From Streptomyces sp. BK239 (GTDB taxonomy: Bacteria; Actinomycetota; Actinomycetes; Streptomycetales; Streptomycetaceae): a stretch of 64,000 nt of DNA. The DNA is taken from contig NZ_SHKS01000003.1 of assembly GCF_004217285.1 (NCBI RefSeq), positions 407,169 through 471,168 of the forward strand, in the 5' to 3' direction. The notes below the pieces were generated by a model that had not been told where the DNA came from, searched no databases, and was given only the letters and a program-made list of their open reading frames with translations. The position numbers and the translations under genes are program-made. Shown here piece after piece: positions 27,410 to 36,626 of this stretch (position 1 is the stretch's first letter; every line of letters begins with the position of its first letter).

Positions 27410-28425
27410 CGCTCCCGCAGTTCGTACATCACCCCGAACGCGGCGGCCGTCAGCGGCACGGCGAGCAGCATGCCGAGGATCCCGGCGACGGAGGCGCCCG
27501 CGGTGATCGTCAGCATGACCACCGCCGGGTGCATCTGCACGGTCCGGCTCTGGATCATCGGCTGGAGCACATGCCCCTCCAGCACCTGCACGGCGAGCAC
27601 CACCCCGAGCGCCCACAGCGCGATGACGAACCCCCGGTCGGCGAGCGCCACCAGCACGGCGACCCCGCCGGAGAGGAAAGCGCCCAGATAGGGGATGTAG
27701 GCGCCGACGAAGACCAGCGCGCCCAGCCCCGCCGCGCCGGGTACGCCCAGGACGAGCAGTCCGACGGTGATGCAGACGGCGTCGATGAAGGCGATCAAGG
27801 TCGTCCCCCGCATGAACCCCTCGACGGCGCGGAAGGCCCGCCTTGCCATCGCCTCGACGGTGTCCGCGGTGCCGCGCGGGGCGACGGCCCGCAGCCCGTC
27901 GACGGCGCGGTCGGAGTCGCGCAGGAAGAAGAAGACGAGCAGGAGCGCCAGCACCGCCATGGCGATGCTCTCGCCCACCACGCTCACCCCGCTGATCACC
28001 CCGGAGGCCGCGGTCCCGCCGAACTTGCGGAGCAGCTCCCGGGCGTTGGAGGCGACGTCGTCGAGCGAGGTGCCCGCAGCCCCGAAGTGCTGTGTCAGCC
28101 CTCGTGCCGCCTCCTTCAGCGAGGCGACGATCTCGTCCCCGCTCTCGATGAGCGCGGCGACGACGATGTAGACGGCCCCGCCGACCACCGCCACCACGGC
28201 CACGCACGTGACGGCGGCGGCCACCGACCGGTTCACCCGCGCCTTCACCATCCGCCGGTGGAAGGGCCCGAGCAGCGCGCTCCCCAGCAGCGCGAGCAGC
28301 ACCGGCACGACGGCGGTGCGCAGCTCCGCGCACAGCCGGATCCCGACGTACCCGACGCCCGACACGAGCAGGACGACGGCACACCAGGCAGCGAGACGAC
28401 GAACGGCTTCGGGCAGCAGACGCAC
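27352..28425 (-). CDS. AI-2E family (PerM-like) membrane transporter
   Basis: The ~357-residue protein has about eight membrane segments in the AI-2E/PerM layout: two N-terminal helices, a long loop with amphipathic helices ('ALIESGDEIVASLKEAARGL'), then clustered helices with 'GAYIPYLGAFLSGGVAVLVAL' and 'QVLEGHVLQPMIQSRTV', the family signature. Substrate is unknown; relatives export autoinducer-2 or act as sodium antiporters. GTG 28425 gives the common start 'RLLPEAVRRLAAW' but the AGGGG element is immediately adjacent; in-frame TTG/GTG at 28497/28494 are alternatives without a ribosome site. It overlaps the phosphatase gene 3' end. Confidence 0.85.
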   Translation of the reverse strand: MRLLPEAVRRLAAWCAVVLLVSGVGYVGIRLCAELRTAVVPVLLALLGSALLGPFHRRMVKARVNRSVAAAVTCVAVVAVVGGAVYIVVAALIESGDEIVASLKEAARGLTQHFGAAGTSLDDVASNARELLRKFGGTAASGVISGVSVVGESIAMAVLALLLVFFFLRDSDRAVDGLRAVAPRGTADTVEAMARRAFRAVEGFMRGTTLIAFIDAVCITVGLLVLGVPGAAGLGALVFVGAYIPYLGAFLSGGVAVLVALADRGFVIALWALGVVLAVQVLEGHVLQPMIQSRTVQMHPAVVMLTITAGASVAGILGMLLAVPLTAAAFGVMYELRERYTAPPEAGAPGTPSAEGS

Positions 28426-28553
28426 CCCCTCAGCGCACCACGGTCCCCGCCCCCTGTCTCCCGGAGGCACCCCAGCCGGGTGACGGGGCGTCACCAACCG
28501 CAGAATCGATACCTCGTTGCCCTAACGGGTGAACTTCCTTTCGGGCCATGCGG

Positions 28554-28567
28554 GGCGCATATGCGCC
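28554..28567. promoter_or_regulatory. 14-bp palindrome upstream of the first BRO-N gene
   Basis: GGCGCATATGCGCC is perfectly palindromic and lies 33 bases before the BRO-N start. A GGTGAACTTCC element sits upstream at 28528-28538 and has a near-identical counterpart before the second BRO-N gene (40831-40841). Confidence 0.5.
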
Positions 28568-28599
28568 TGCCTAGCTTCCGTGGCTGGAGGTGATGCTCG

Positions 28600-29553
28600 A
28601 TGTACGAGCACAACGACACGCCGTCGGACGAGCCGACGGCACGACAGGACGCGATCGACATCAACGACTTCGTGTTCGCGGCCACGGGAGCGCGGGTACG
28701 GAGGCTGACCACGCCGGAGGGGGAGCACTGGTTCGTGGCGGCTGACGTCGCCACGGATCTCGGGTACGCAAACACACGGCAAGCGCTCGGTTGGCACGTT
28801 GCAGCGGATTGCACCAGGCGGCTGGATGAGATTGCACAAGGCGTCTATGGAGTAGACACCTCACGCAAACTTGCAGCTCACAAGCTGCAGAAGTCGATGA
28901 AGATGGTGAACCTGAAAGGTCTCGTCGCTCTCGTCAACGGTTGCACGAAGCCGGAGTGCGGCCCCTTCAAGACCTGGGTCTCGGAGGTCGTCGCGACGAT
29001 CCAGCGCGACGGTTCCTACACCCTGGAGCCTGCTGCCGTGCAACCCGCCGCCACCGGCGGCACCGCCTACGTCATGCCGGTCCAGGTCGCCGACGCCATC
29101 GTCCGGCTGGAGGAGCGGAACATCCGGGCGGACGAGATGATGCTGGCGTTCCAGGCCCAGCGACAGGGCCTTCTGGAGGAGCAGAACGGTCTCCTGAGGG
29201 CGAACAACGGTTTCCTCCAGGAGATCAGCCACAGCCTGCGTGACATCGCCGACGCCCTCAGGAATCCCGCCGACGGTCCCCGGTCGGCCGCGGAGCCGAA
29301 GGTGACGGCGCAGGAACTGCTCGCCGCCTGGAGGGCCAAGAACCTCGTCGTCACGGACGACGTCCACGCCGTGGCCGCCTACCTGGCGCCGGCCCTCGTC
29401 CGCGGTGAGGCCCGCTACCGGGTGGAGGACATCGTCAACCGGACGGGGCTGTCGCAGGACCGTGTCCACGACTGCCTGCGGATGCTGCTGAAGCGCGGGT
29501 GCGTGCGGCAGGCCGGATGCGAAGACGGGGCACCGGTGTACGTCCTGCCGTAA
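28600..29553 (+). CDS. BRO-N domain phage-antirepressor-like regulator (paralogue 1)
   Basis: The 317-residue protein has an N-terminal BRO-N domain (about residues 20-125, 'ATGARVRRLTTPEGEHWFVAADVA'), a coiled-coil linker of about five heptads (about 175-215, 'QRQGLLEEQNGLLRANNGF') and a C-terminal winged-helix-like domain ending 'APVYVLP'. BRO-N domains bind DNA in phage and baculovirus antirepressors. The local region (28750-28880) is less GC-rich than its surroundings. ATG 28600 has GGAGGTGATG upstream. There are no phage genes nearby. A close paralogue is at 40921-42027, so these look like chromosomal regulators and not prophage remnants. Confidence 0.88.
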   Translation: MYEHNDTPSDEPTARQDAIDINDFVFAATGARVRRLTTPEGEHWFVAADVATDLGYANTRQALGWHVAADCTRRLDEIAQGVYGVDTSRKLAAHKLQKSMKMVNLKGLVALVNGCTKPECGPFKTWVSEVVATIQRDGSYTLEPAAVQPAATGGTAYVMPVQVADAIVRLEERNIRADEMMLAFQAQRQGLLEEQNGLLRANNGFLQEISHSLRDIADALRNPADGPRSAAEPKVTAQELLAAWRAKNLVVTDDVHAVAAYLAPALVRGEARYRVEDIVNRTGLSQDRVHDCLRMLLKRGCVRQAGCEDGAPVYVLP

Positions 29554-29575
29554 CCGGCCCCCCGGGGGCAGCGAG

Positions 29576-29616
29576 CGGGCCCGAAGCCGCAAGAACACTT
29601 TGCGGCTTCGGGCCCG
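29576..29616. terminator. Bidirectional hairpin terminator
   Basis: A perfect 17-bp stem (29576-29592 with 29600-29616) has a seven-base AT-rich loop and is followed by TTTCG. It separates the convergent BRO-N and pirin genes. Confidence 0.85.
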
Positions 29617-29643
29617 TTTCGTACCGTACCGGTTCCCGCAGGC

Positions 29644-30615
29644 CTACAGGCCCTTCTCCGTCATTCCGTGCACCGCCGGGATCGTTCCGAGCCGTCCCTT
29701 CTGGAAATCCTCGAACGCCTGCTGGAGTTCGTCACGGGTGTTCATGACGAACGGGCCGTAGTGGGCCATCGGCTCGCGGATCGGCCGGCCGCCGAGGAGG
29801 ACGACCTCCAGGTCCGGCGTGTGGGAGTCCTGCCGTTCGTCCGCGCGGACGGTCAGCGAGGAGCCGGCGCCGAAGACGGCGGTCTGGCCCAGGTGGACGG
29901 GCCGGCGCTCCGCGCCCACCGAACCCTTGCCGGCCAGGACGTACGCGAGGCCGTTGAAGTCCTCCCGCCACGGCAGGGTGATCTCCGCGCCCGGCGCAAG
30001 CGTCGCGTGGACCATGGAGATCGGCGTGTGCGTGATCCCGGGGCCCGCGTGGCCGTCCAGCTCGCCCGCGATGACCCGCAGGAGCGCACCGCCGTCGGGC
30101 GAGGTGAGCAACTGGACGCTGCCGCCGCGGATGTCCTGGTAACGCGGCGCCATCATCTTGTCCTTGGCCGGCAGGTTCACCCAGAGCTGGAGACCGTGGA
30201 ACAGACCGCCGGACATGACCAGCGACTCCGGCGGCGCCTCGATGTGGAGCAGGCCGGCCCCGGCCGTCATCCACTGGGTGTCGCCGTTGGTGATGGTGCC
30301 GCCGCCGCCGTTGGAGTCCTGGTGGTCGAAAACCCCGTCGATGATGTAGGTGACCGTCTCAAAGCCGCGGTGCGGGTGCCACGGGGTCCCTTTCGGCTCC
30401 CCAGGCTGATACTCAACCTCGCCCATCTGATCCATCATGATGAACGGGTCGAGGTGACGGTAGTTGATCCCCGCGAAGGCCCGGCGCACCGGGAAGCCCT
30501 CGCCCTCGTATCCGCTGGGCGCGGTGGTGACGGCGAGCACGGGACGGGCGACGGCGTCCGCCGGGGCGGCCACGCGGGGCAGCGTCAGCGGGTTCTCGAC
30601 GGTCACGGCGGGCAT
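29644..30615 (-). CDS. Pirin family protein (bicupin)
   Basis: The 323-residue cytoplasmic protein has two cupin domains. The N-terminal one keeps the metal site ('WHPHRGFETVTYIIDG' with 'HIEAPPE'), as in pirins that act as quercetinases or redox-dependent regulators. The C-terminal cupin ends with the pirin tail 'PFVMNTRDELQQAFEDFQKG'. ATG 30615 has an optimal AAGGAGGT site. An imperfect inverted repeat AGTTGA-GCGT-TGAACT lies 36 bases upstream and may bind a redox or antibiotic-responsive repressor. Substrate unknown. Confidence 0.92.
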   Translation of the reverse strand: MPAVTVENPLTLPRVAAPADAVARPVLAVTTAPSGYEGEGFPVRRAFAGINYRHLDPFIMMDQMGEVEYQPGEPKGTPWHPHRGFETVTYIIDGVFDHQDSNGGGGTITNGDTQWMTAGAGLLHIEAPPESLVMSGGLFHGLQLWVNLPAKDKMMAPRYQDIRGGSVQLLTSPDGGALLRVIAGELDGHAGPGITHTPISMVHATLAPGAEITLPWREDFNGLAYVLAGKGSVGAERRPVHLGQTAVFGAGSSLTVRADERQDSHTPDLEVVLLGGRPIREPMAHYGPFVMNTRDELQQAFEDFQKGRLGTIPAVHGMTEKGL

Positions 30616-30650
30616 GTCGGTACCTCCTTGGGCGACGTGCGGACCACTTT

Positions 30651-30666
30651 AGTTGAGCGTTGAACT
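30651..30666. promoter_or_regulatory. Imperfect inverted repeat in the pirin promoter
   Basis: AGTTGA-GCGT-TGAACT (five of six arm positions paired) lies 36-51 bases before the pirin ATG. Placement and symmetry resemble MarR-type operators; the regulator is not in the window. Confidence 0.4.
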
Positions 30667-30687
30667 TTCTGCCACCCAGAACGACGA

Positions 30688-30715
30688 GAGCCCGGAGGAC
30701 ATTCCCTCCGGGCTC
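30688..30715 (-). terminator. Hairpin terminator after the SseB gene
   Basis: An 11-bp perfect stem (GAGCCCGGAGG at 30688-30698 with 30705-30715) has a six-base loop, downstream of the SseB-family gene. Confidence 0.75.
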
Positions 30716-30758
30716 CCACCGTCACAAGACGAGAAACGTCACAGGACGAGGAGATCGA

Positions 30759-31232
30759 CTACCCGTACATCCGGCGCATCGCGAAGTCCACCATCTGCTC
30801 GACCGCCTTCGCGTCGAAGACCATCCGGTGCTCACCCTCCATGTCGAGGACGAAGCCGTAGCCGGTGGGCAGCAGGTCGAGCACCTCGGAACCGGAGATC
30901 ACGAAGTACTTGGACTCCTTGCCCGCGTAACGGCGCAGCTCCTTCAGCGTGGTGAACATCGGGATCACCGGCTGCTGGGTGTTGTGCAGGGCGAGGAAGC
31001 CCGGGTTGTCGCCGCGCGGGCAGTAGACCTTCGAGGTCGCGAAGACCTGCTGGAAGTCCTCGGCGACCATCTGACCGGTGGTGAAGGCGCGTACCGCGTC
31101 CGCGAGCGAGGGCGGGGACGGCTCGGGGTACAGGGGCGGCTGCTGCCCGTAGCCGCCGGCCATGGGCTGCTGCGGCGGGGCGTACTGCTGCTGCGCGCCG
31201 CCCCCGTCCATGGGCTGGCCGTATCCATACAT
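30759..31232 (-). CDS. SseB-family protein
   Basis: The 157-residue cytoplasmic protein has a Gly/Gln/Pro-rich N-terminus ('[20 protein letters not shown]') and a C-terminal SseB-like domain (about residues 45-157, '[12 protein letters not shown]', '[14 protein letters not shown]', '[18 protein letters not shown]'). In enterobacteria SseB has been linked to stress; the actinobacterial homologues have no known role. ATG 31232 starts the homologous part; its ribosome site is weak. The promoter faces the acyl-CoA dehydrogenase gene. Confidence 0.85.
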   Translation of the reverse strand: MYGYGQPMDGGGAQQQYAPPQQPMAGGYGQQPPLYPEPSPPSLADAVRAFTTGQMVAEDFQQVFATSKVYCPRGDNPGFLALHNTQQPVIPMFTTLKELRRYAGKESKYFVISGSEVLDLLPTGYGFVLDMEGEHRMVFDAKAVEQMVDFAMRRMYG

Positions 31233-31323
31233 GAGCGCAAGCGTACCGAGCGCCGCCGCAGGGCGGGCCGGGACGGCGTTCCGGTCTGACGCGTCACACC
31301 TTCCCCGACGGGGTTGCGACTTA

Positions 31324-31363
31324 TTACCGACGGGTAGCATCATCGGTAGCTACTTGTTGGTAA
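31324..31363. promoter_or_regulatory. AT-rich repeat region in the acyl-CoA dehydrogenase promoter
   Basis: TTACCGAC (31324-31331) and GTTGGTAA (31356-31363) form an inverted repeat with one mismatch, and GGGTAGC/CGGTAGC lie between. The stretch is AT-rich for this genome. It is a likely operator-promoter region. Confidence 0.4.
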
Positions 31364-31428
31364 GCGAACTAGCGCGAGGAACCACAGTGCCTCGCCGATC
31401 TCTTCAACGGATCACGGGAGCCGTCGCC

Positions 31429-33255
31429 ATGGGGCACTACAAGTCGAATCTCCGCGACATCGAGTTCAACCTCTTCGAAGTACTCGGACGCGACAAGCTG
31501 TACGGCACCGGTCCGTTCGGGGAGATGGACACCGAGACCGCCAAGAGCATCCTGGAGGAGCTGACCCGCCTCTCCGAGAACGAGCTGGCCGAGTCCTTCG
31601 CCGACGCCGACCGCAACCCGCCGGTCTTCGACCCGGAGACGAACACCGCGCCCGTCCCGGCGTCCTTCAAGAAGAGCTACAAGGCGTTCATGGACTCGGA
31701 GTACTGGCGCCTGGGCCTGCCCGAGGAGATCGGCGGCACCACCTCCCCCCGCTCCCTGATCTGGGCCTTCGCCGAGCTGATCCTGGGCGCCAACCCGGCC
31801 GTCTGGATGTACTCCTCGGGCCCCGCGTTCGCCGGCATCCTCTTCGAGGAGGGCAACGAGGTCCAGAAGCACATCGCCAAGGTCGCCGTGGAGAAGCAGT
31901 GGGGCTCCACGATGGTCCTCACCGAGCCCGACGCCGGATCCGACGTCGGCGCCGGCCGCACCAAGGCGGTCCAGCAGGAGGACGGCTCCTGGCACATCGA
32001 GGGCGTGAAGCGCTTCATCACCTCCGGTGAGCACGACATGGAGGAGAACATCCTCCACTACGTCCTCGCCCGCCCCGAGGGCCACGGCCCCGGCACCAAG
32101 GGCCTGTCCCTCTTCCTCGTGCCGAAGTACCTCTTCGACTTCGAGACCGGCGAGCTGGGCGAGCGCAACGGCGTCTACGCGACGAACGTCGAGCACAAGA
32201 TGGGTCTGAAGGCGTCCAACACCTGCGAGATGACCTTCGGCGACCGCCACCCCGCCAAGGGCTGGCTGATCGGCGACAAGCACGACGGCATCCGCCAGAT
32301 GTTCCGCATCATCGAGTTCGCCCGCATGATGGTCGGCACGAAGGCGATCTCCACGCTGTCGACGGGCTACCTGAACGCGCTGGAGTACGCCAAGGAGCGC
32401 GTCCAGGGTCCCGACCTGGCGAACTTCATGGACAAGACCGCGCCCAAGGTCACCATCACCCACCACCCCGACGTGCGCCGCTCGCTGATGACGCAGAAGG
32501 CGTACGCGGAGGGAATGCGCGCGCTGGTGCTCTACACGGCGTCCATCCAGGACGAGATCCAGGTCAAGGAGGCCGCCGGCGAGGACTTCTCCGCGCTGGA
32601 GGCGCTGAACGACCTGCTCCTGCCGATCGTCAAGGGCTACGGCTCCGAGAAGGGTTACGAGCAGCTCGCCCAGTCGCTGCAGACCTTCGGCGGCTCCGGC
32701 TTCCTGCAGGAGTACCCGATCGAGCAGTACATCCGGGACGCCAAGATCGACACCCTGTACGAGGGCACGACGGCGATCCAGGGCCAGGACTTCTTCTTCC
32801 GGAAGATCGTCCGCAACCAGGGCGCGGCGCTGAACTCCCTCGCCGAGGACATCAAGAAGTTCCTGGCGCTCGGCACCGGCGGCGAGGACCTCTCCGCGGC
32901 CCGCGAGCACCTGGCGAAGGCGGCCGTCGAGCTGGAGGCCATCGTCGGCCTGATGCTCACCGACCTCGCGGCCACCGAGCAGGACGTCAAGAACATCTAC
33001 AAGGTCGGCCTCAACACCACCCGCCTGCTGATGGCGTCCGGCGACGTCGTCGTCGGCTACCTGCTCCTCAAGGGCGCGGCCGTCGCCGCCGAGAAGCTGG
33101 AGACGGCCTCCACCAAGGACGTGGCCTTCTACACCGGCAAGATCGCGGCGGCGAAGTTCTTCGCGGCGAACGTCCTGCCGGGCGTGACCCTGGCCCGCAA
33201 GGTCGCCGCCGGCGTCGAGCTCGACCTGATGGAGCTGGACGAGGCGGCCTTCTAG
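31429..33255 (+). CDS. Acyl-CoA dehydrogenase (FAD-dependent, long form)
   Basis: The 608-residue flavoenzyme oxidises acyl-CoA to trans-2-enoyl-CoA in fatty-acid beta-oxidation. It starts with the long-form signature '[22 protein letters not shown]', then the FAD-binding strand '[20 protein letters not shown]', the '[17 protein letters not shown]' helix and catalytic Glu in 'YEGTTAIQ'. The extra C-terminal helical domain of ~120 residues fits this subgroup. ATG 31429 (GGGAG upstream) gives the common start. An in-frame GTG at 31387 with a good GAGGAA site would add 14 basic residues and cannot be excluded. Confidence 0.95.
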   Translation: MGHYKSNLRDIEFNLFEVLGRDKLYGTGPFGEMDTETAKSILEELTRLSENELAESFADADRNPPVFDPETNTAPVPASFKKSYKAFMDSEYWRLGLPEEIGGTTSPRSLIWAFAELILGANPAVWMYSSGPAFAGILFEEGNEVQKHIAKVAVEKQWGSTMVLTEPDAGSDVGAGRTKAVQQEDGSWHIEGVKRFITSGEHDMEENILHYVLARPEGHGPGTKGLSLFLVPKYLFDFETGELGERNGVYATNVEHKMGLKASNTCEMTFGDRHPAKGWLIGDKHDGIRQMFRIIEFARMMVGTKAISTLSTGYLNALEYAKERVQGPDLANFMDKTAPKVTITHHPDVRRSLMTQKAYAEGMRALVLYTASIQDEIQVKEAAGEDFSALEALNDLLLPIVKGYGSEKGYEQLAQSLQTFGGSGFLQEYPIEQYIRDAKIDTLYEGTTAIQGQDFFFRKIVRNQGAALNSLAEDIKKFLALGTGGEDLSAAREHLAKAAVELEAIVGLMLTDLAATEQDVKNIYKVGLNTTRLLMASGDVVVGYLLLKGAAVAAEKLETASTKDVAFYTGKIAAAKFFAANVLPGVTLARKVAAGVELDLMELDEAAF

Positions 33256-33274
33256 GACCTGCCGGAACCTGTGA

Positions 33275-33303
33275 GGACGCGGCGGGCGGGGCTCGCCGCG
33301 TCC
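33275..33303 (+). terminator. Hairpin terminator after acyl-CoA dehydrogenase
   Basis: A 10-bp perfect stem (33275-33284 with 33294-33303) has a nine-base loop and outer pairing of CCGGAACC with GGTTCGG. Confidence 0.7.
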
Positions 33304-33342
33304 GGTTCGGCACGCTTGCGCCGACTCACACACCGTCCTCAC

Positions 33343-33376
33343 GAGGGCCTGCTCCCATCGCCGGGAGCGGGCCCTC
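33343..33376 (+). other. Leader hairpin before the M18 aminopeptidase gene
   Basis: GAGGGCCTGCTCCC and GGGAGCGGGCCCTC pair over 14 positions with one G-U wobble. The hairpin ends 22 bases before the ATG. It could be a second terminator or a leader structure. Confidence 0.5.
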
Positions 33377-33398
33377 GTCCGTCGTTAAGGTGAACCCC

Positions 33399-34691
33399 AT
33401 GAGCGCACCCTCCCGCTTCGACCGCGGCCACACCGACGACCTGATGTCCTTCCTGACGGCCAGCCCGTCGCCGTACCACGCCGTGGCGAACGCCGCGGAA
33501 CGGCTGGAGAAGGCCGGTTTCCGGCAGGTCGCCGAGACGGACGCCTGGGAGGGGGGCAGCGGCGGCAAGTACGTGCTGCGCGGGGGCGCTATCGTGGCCT
33601 GGTACGTCCCCGAGGGCGCCGCCCCGCACACCCCGTTCCGGATCATCGGCGCGCACACCGACTCCCCCAACCTGCGCGTCAAGCCGCTGCCCGACGCCGG
33701 CGCGCACGGCTGGCGCCAGGTGGCCGTGGAGATCTACGGCGGGCCGCTGCTCAACTCCTGGCTCGACCGCGACCTGGGCCTGTCCGGCCGGCTGACCCTG
33801 CGCGACGGCTCCACCCGGCTCGTCGACGTGAGCCGGCCGCTGCTGCGGGTGCCCCAGCTCGCCATCCATCTGGACCGTGCCGTCAACGACGGCCTCAAGC
33901 TCGACAAGCAGCGCCACCTCCAGCCGGTCTGGGGCCTCGGCGACGTCCGCGAGGGCGACCTGATCTCCTTCCTGGAGGAGGAGTCGGGGCTGCCCGAGGG
34001 CGAGGTCACCGGCTGGGACCTGATGACCCACTCCGTGGAACCGCCCGCCTACCTCGGCCGCGACGAGGAGCTCGTCGCCGGGCCCCGCATGGACAACCTG
34101 CTGTCCGTGCACGCCGGAACGGCCGCCCTGGCCGCCGTCGCGACCGGCGGCGCCGGCCTGCCGTTCATCCCGGTGCTCGCCGCCTTCGACCACGAGGAGA
34201 ACGGCTCCCAGTCCGACACCGGCGCGGACGGCCCGCTGCTCGGGGGCGTGCTGGAGCGCTCGGTGTTCGCGCGCGGCGGGTCGTACGAGGACCGGGCGCG
34301 GGCCTTCGCCGGCACCGTCTGCCTCTCCTCCGACACCGGGCACGCGGTCCACCCCAACTACGCGGAGCGGCACGACCCGACGCACCACCCGCGCGTGAAC
34401 GGCGGCCCGATCCTCAAGGTCAACGTCAACAACCGCTACGCCACGGACGGTTGGGGCCGGGCCGTGTTCGCCGCCGCCTGCGAGAAGGCCGGTGTGCCGT
34501 TCCAGTCGTTCGTCTCCAACAACTCCATGCCGTGCGGCACCACGATCGGCCCGATCACCGCCGCCCGGCACGGCATCCGCACCGTCGACATCGGCGTGGC
34601 CATCCTGTCCATGCACAGCGCACGGGAGTTGAGCGGCGCCGACGACCCGTACCTGCTGGCCAACGCGCTGACGGCGTTCCTGGAGGGCTGA
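33399..34691 (+). CDS. M18 family aminopeptidase
   Basis: The 430-residue cytoplasmic metallo-aminopeptidase removes N-terminal residues, with a preference for acidic ones in characterised relatives. Both zinc-site groups are visible: His/Asp in 'GAHTDSPNLR', Asp in 'PRMDNLLS', the Glu pair in 'DHEENGS', Asp in 'SSDTGHAVHPNY' and the last His in 'SMHSARE'. Length matches the family. ATG 33399 has an AAGGTG element; GTG 33390 is a possible three-codon extension. It stands as a single gene after a leader hairpin. Confidence 0.95.
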   Translation: MSAPSRFDRGHTDDLMSFLTASPSPYHAVANAAERLEKAGFRQVAETDAWEGGSGGKYVLRGGAIVAWYVPEGAAPHTPFRIIGAHTDSPNLRVKPLPDAGAHGWRQVAVEIYGGPLLNSWLDRDLGLSGRLTLRDGSTRLVDVSRPLLRVPQLAIHLDRAVNDGLKLDKQRHLQPVWGLGDVREGDLISFLEEESGLPEGEVTGWDLMTHSVEPPAYLGRDEELVAGPRMDNLLSVHAGTAALAAVATGGAGLPFIPVLAAFDHEENGSQSDTGADGPLLGGVLERSVFARGGSYEDRARAFAGTVCLSSDTGHAVHPNYAERHDPTHHPRVNGGPILKVNVNNRYATDGWGRAVFAAACEKAGVPFQSFVSNNSMPCGTTIGPITAARHGIRTVDIGVAILSMHSARELSGADDPYLLANALTAFLEG

Positions 34692-34805
34692 TCGCCCCTC
34701 GGCCCGCCCGGGACCAAGGGTGAGCCCCCGCATGCAAGTTGCCTCCCGGGGTATCCGGAGTCAGGGACCGGAACGACCGGTACACCGGACAGGGAGGCGA
34801 CACTC

Positions 34806-35051
34806 ATGGGCCTCGGCGGGTGCATCATCCTCATCGCCGTGGGAGCCATCCTCACGTTCGCGACCGACTGGGACATGCAAGGGGTCAATCTCGACCTGGT
34901 CGGCATCATCTTGATGATCGTCGGCCTGATCGGCGTGACGACCTTCAGCAGCATCGCCCGGCGCCGCCGCGTGATGGTGCCCCCGGCCTCGACCACCGTG
35001 GTCGAGACGGACCGGCGCCGCGACGGATACAGCGACGGATACGGCGTGTGA
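34806..35051 (+). CDS. Small membrane protein (DUF6458-like)
   Basis: The 81-residue protein has two membrane helices ('GGCIILIAVGAILTFAT' and 'VGIILMIVGLIGVTTFSSI') followed by a basic run 'ARRRR' and a polar tail with a repeated Asp-Gly-Tyr ('DGYSDGYGV'). The pattern matches the small actinobacterial DUF6458 family of unknown function. ATG 34806 has an excellent GGGAGG site. Confidence 0.82.
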   Translation: MGLGGCIILIAVGAILTFATDWDMQGVNLDLVGIILMIVGLIGVTTFSSIARRRRVMVPPASTTVVETDRRRDGYSDGYGV

Positions 35052-35145
35052 CCACCGCGGCGACGCCGCCCGGCCGGGGTCGGACGCTCGGCCCGTCGGG
35101 CTAGTGGCTGCGTCCCCCGGCGGCCGCCGGGGAAGCCGTACCGTC

Positions 35146-35640
35146 ATGAGATTCCTCGTACGCGACCGGATCCTCGGCTTCGGTGACGACTACTGGATCG
35201 AGGACGACCGCGGCAACCAGGTCTACCTCGTCGACGGCAAGGCGCTCCGGGTGCGGGACACCTTCGAGCTGAAGGACACCCAGGGGCGGGTGCTGATCGA
35301 CATCCGCCAGAAGATGTTCGCGCTGCGCGACACCATGGTGATCGAACGGGACGGCGAACCGCTCGCCACCATCCGACGCAAACGGCTGTCGCTGCTGCGC
35401 AACCACTACCGCGTGTCCCTGGCGGACGGAAGCACCGAACTGGACGTCAGCGGGAAGATCCTCGACCGGGAGTTCGCCGTCGAGTACGACGGGGAACTCC
35501 TCGCCGTCATCTCCCGGCGCCGGCTCCACGTGCGCGACACGTACGGCGTGGACGTCGTCCGGGAGGACGCGGACCCGGCACTGCTCATCGCGGTCGCGGT
35601 GTGCGTGATCCACCTGGCGGAGAAGGAGCGGGAGGACTGA
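35146..35640 (+). CDS. LURP-one-related (tubby-like) protein
   Basis: The 164-residue protein begins 'MRFLVRDRILGFGDDYWIED' and carries the beta-barrel pattern of LURP-one-related proteins: repeated strands 'VYLVDGKALRVRDTFELKD', 'MFALRDTMVIERDGEPLATI' and 'FAVEYDGELLAVISRR', then a hydrophobic C-terminal helix. Relatives are membrane-associated scramblase-like or DUF567 proteins; the bacterial role is unknown. ATG 35146 has GGGGAAG upstream. An 18-bp perfect palindrome (35115-35132) lies just before the start. Confidence 0.85.
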   Translation: MRFLVRDRILGFGDDYWIEDDRGNQVYLVDGKALRVRDTFELKDTQGRVLIDIRQKMFALRDTMVIERDGEPLATIRRKRLSLLRNHYRVSLADGSTELDVSGKILDREFAVEYDGELLAVISRRRLHVRDTYGVDVVREDADPALLIAVAVCVIHLAEKERED

Positions 35641-35648
35641 GCCGCTGC

Positions 35649-35672
35649 GCCCGCCGGACGATCCCGGCGGGC
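35649..35672. terminator. Bidirectional hairpin terminator
   Basis: A 9-bp perfect stem GCCCGCCGG with a six-base loop lies between the convergent LURP-one and nitrilase genes. Confidence 0.65.
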
Positions 35673-35690
35673 GGCGCTGCGACACCGTGC

Positions 35691-36488
35691 TCAGCGGCGC
35701 GGGCGCTCCAGGCCGAGCACCCTGTCCTTCAGGGCCGGGAACTGCTCGCGCGTCGTCGCGGTCTTCGCCGGGTCGAAGTCGACCGTGAGGACCTCCTCGC
35801 CCTGACCGGCCTCGGCCAGCACCTCGCCCCACGGGTCCACCACGATCGAGTGACCCGCCTGCGGAACTTGTGCGTGCGTCCCGGCCGTTCCACACGCGAG
35901 CACGAACGTCTGGTTCTCGACCGCCCGCGCCCGGGCCAGCAGCGTCCAGTGCGACCGGCGGCGCTCCGGCCAGCCCGCCGACACCACCAGGGTCTCGGCG
36001 CCCGCGTCGACGAGACCGCGGAAGAGTTCGGGGAAGCGGAGGTCGTAGCAGGTGGCGAGGCCCAGGGTCGTCCGCGGCAGACGGACCGTCACCAGGTCTT
36101 GGCCCGCGCCCATCAGCACCGCCTCGCCCTTGTCGAAGCCGAAGCGGTGGATCTTGCGGTAGGAGGCGGCCAGGTCGCCGGAGGGGGAGAAGACGAGAGA
36201 GGTGTTGTAGAGGGCGCCGTCGGCGGTGTCCCGCTCGGGGACCGAGCCCGCGTGCAGCCACACGCCCGCGTCGCTCGCGGCCTTGGCCATCGTCTCGAAC
36301 GTCGGCCCGTGAAGCGGCTCGGCCTCGGCGGCGAACGCGTCGTAGGCGAACGCGCCGGTCGTCCACAGTTCCGGCAGCACCACCAGGTCCGCGCCGGCCT
36401 GCTCCCGTACGAGGGCGGCGGCCCGAACCCGCCGGGCTTGCACCGATTCGCCCTCTTCCACGGCGATCTGGATCAGAGAGGCGCGCAC
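35691..36488 (-). CDS. Carbon-nitrogen hydrolase (Nit2/omega-amidase-like)
   Basis: The 265-residue enzyme belongs to the nitrilase superfamily and hydrolyses a small amide; closest resemblance is to omega-amidase/YafV-type members. The catalytic triad is present: Glu in 'VLPELWTTGAF', Lys in 'YRKIHRFGFDKGE' and Cys in 'LATCYDLRFPELFR'. GTG 36488 sets 'MRASLIQIAVEEGES' as N-terminus, the usual first strand; longer starts reach into the next gene's promoter. It is divergent from the mycothiol-enzyme gene. Confidence 0.92.
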   Translation of the reverse strand: MRASLIQIAVEEGESVQARRVRAAALVREQAGADLVVLPELWTTGAFAYDAFAAEAEPLHGPTFETMAKAASDAGVWLHAGSVPERDTADGALYNTSLVFSPSGDLAASYRKIHRFGFDKGEAVLMGAGQDLVTVRLPRTTLGLATCYDLRFPELFRGLVDAGAETLVVSAGWPERRRSHWTLLARARAVENQTFVLACGTAGTHAQVPQAGHSIVVDPWGEVLAEAGQGEEVLTVDFDPAKTATTREQFPALKDRVLGLERPRR

Positions 36489-36575
36489 ACTACCACCGTC
36501 CTGGCATTCGAGTCGTCCACACGGGCCTACGATCGTCACACGAAAGCACTGCCGGGGTGACTCCCAGCAGCGTAA

Positions 36576-36626
36576 CTTGGGGGTCTCCCCCGGTTCGAGC
36601 CCAGCCGAGAACCGAGGAGCCCCCAG
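36576..36626. repeat. Large imperfect hairpin, REP-like intergenic element
   Basis: A 51-base structure pairs CTTGGGGG with CCCCCAG at the base and CGGTTC with GAACCG near the tip, around a short GAGCCCAGCCGAG loop. It lies between two divergent genes, 92 bases before the right-hand one. It resembles repeated intergenic hairpins I recall from Streptomyces genomes; copy number cannot be checked here. Confidence 0.45.

Noticed and set aside
35115..35132. 18-bp palindrome before the LURP-one gene as an operator
   Set aside because: It is all G/C and loop-free; such runs arise by chance in this genome and no promoter is visible around it.
36585..36600. GGTTCGAGCCC resembling a tRNA T-loop
   Set aside because: No acceptor, D or anticodon stems can be formed around it; it is part of an intergenic hairpin.
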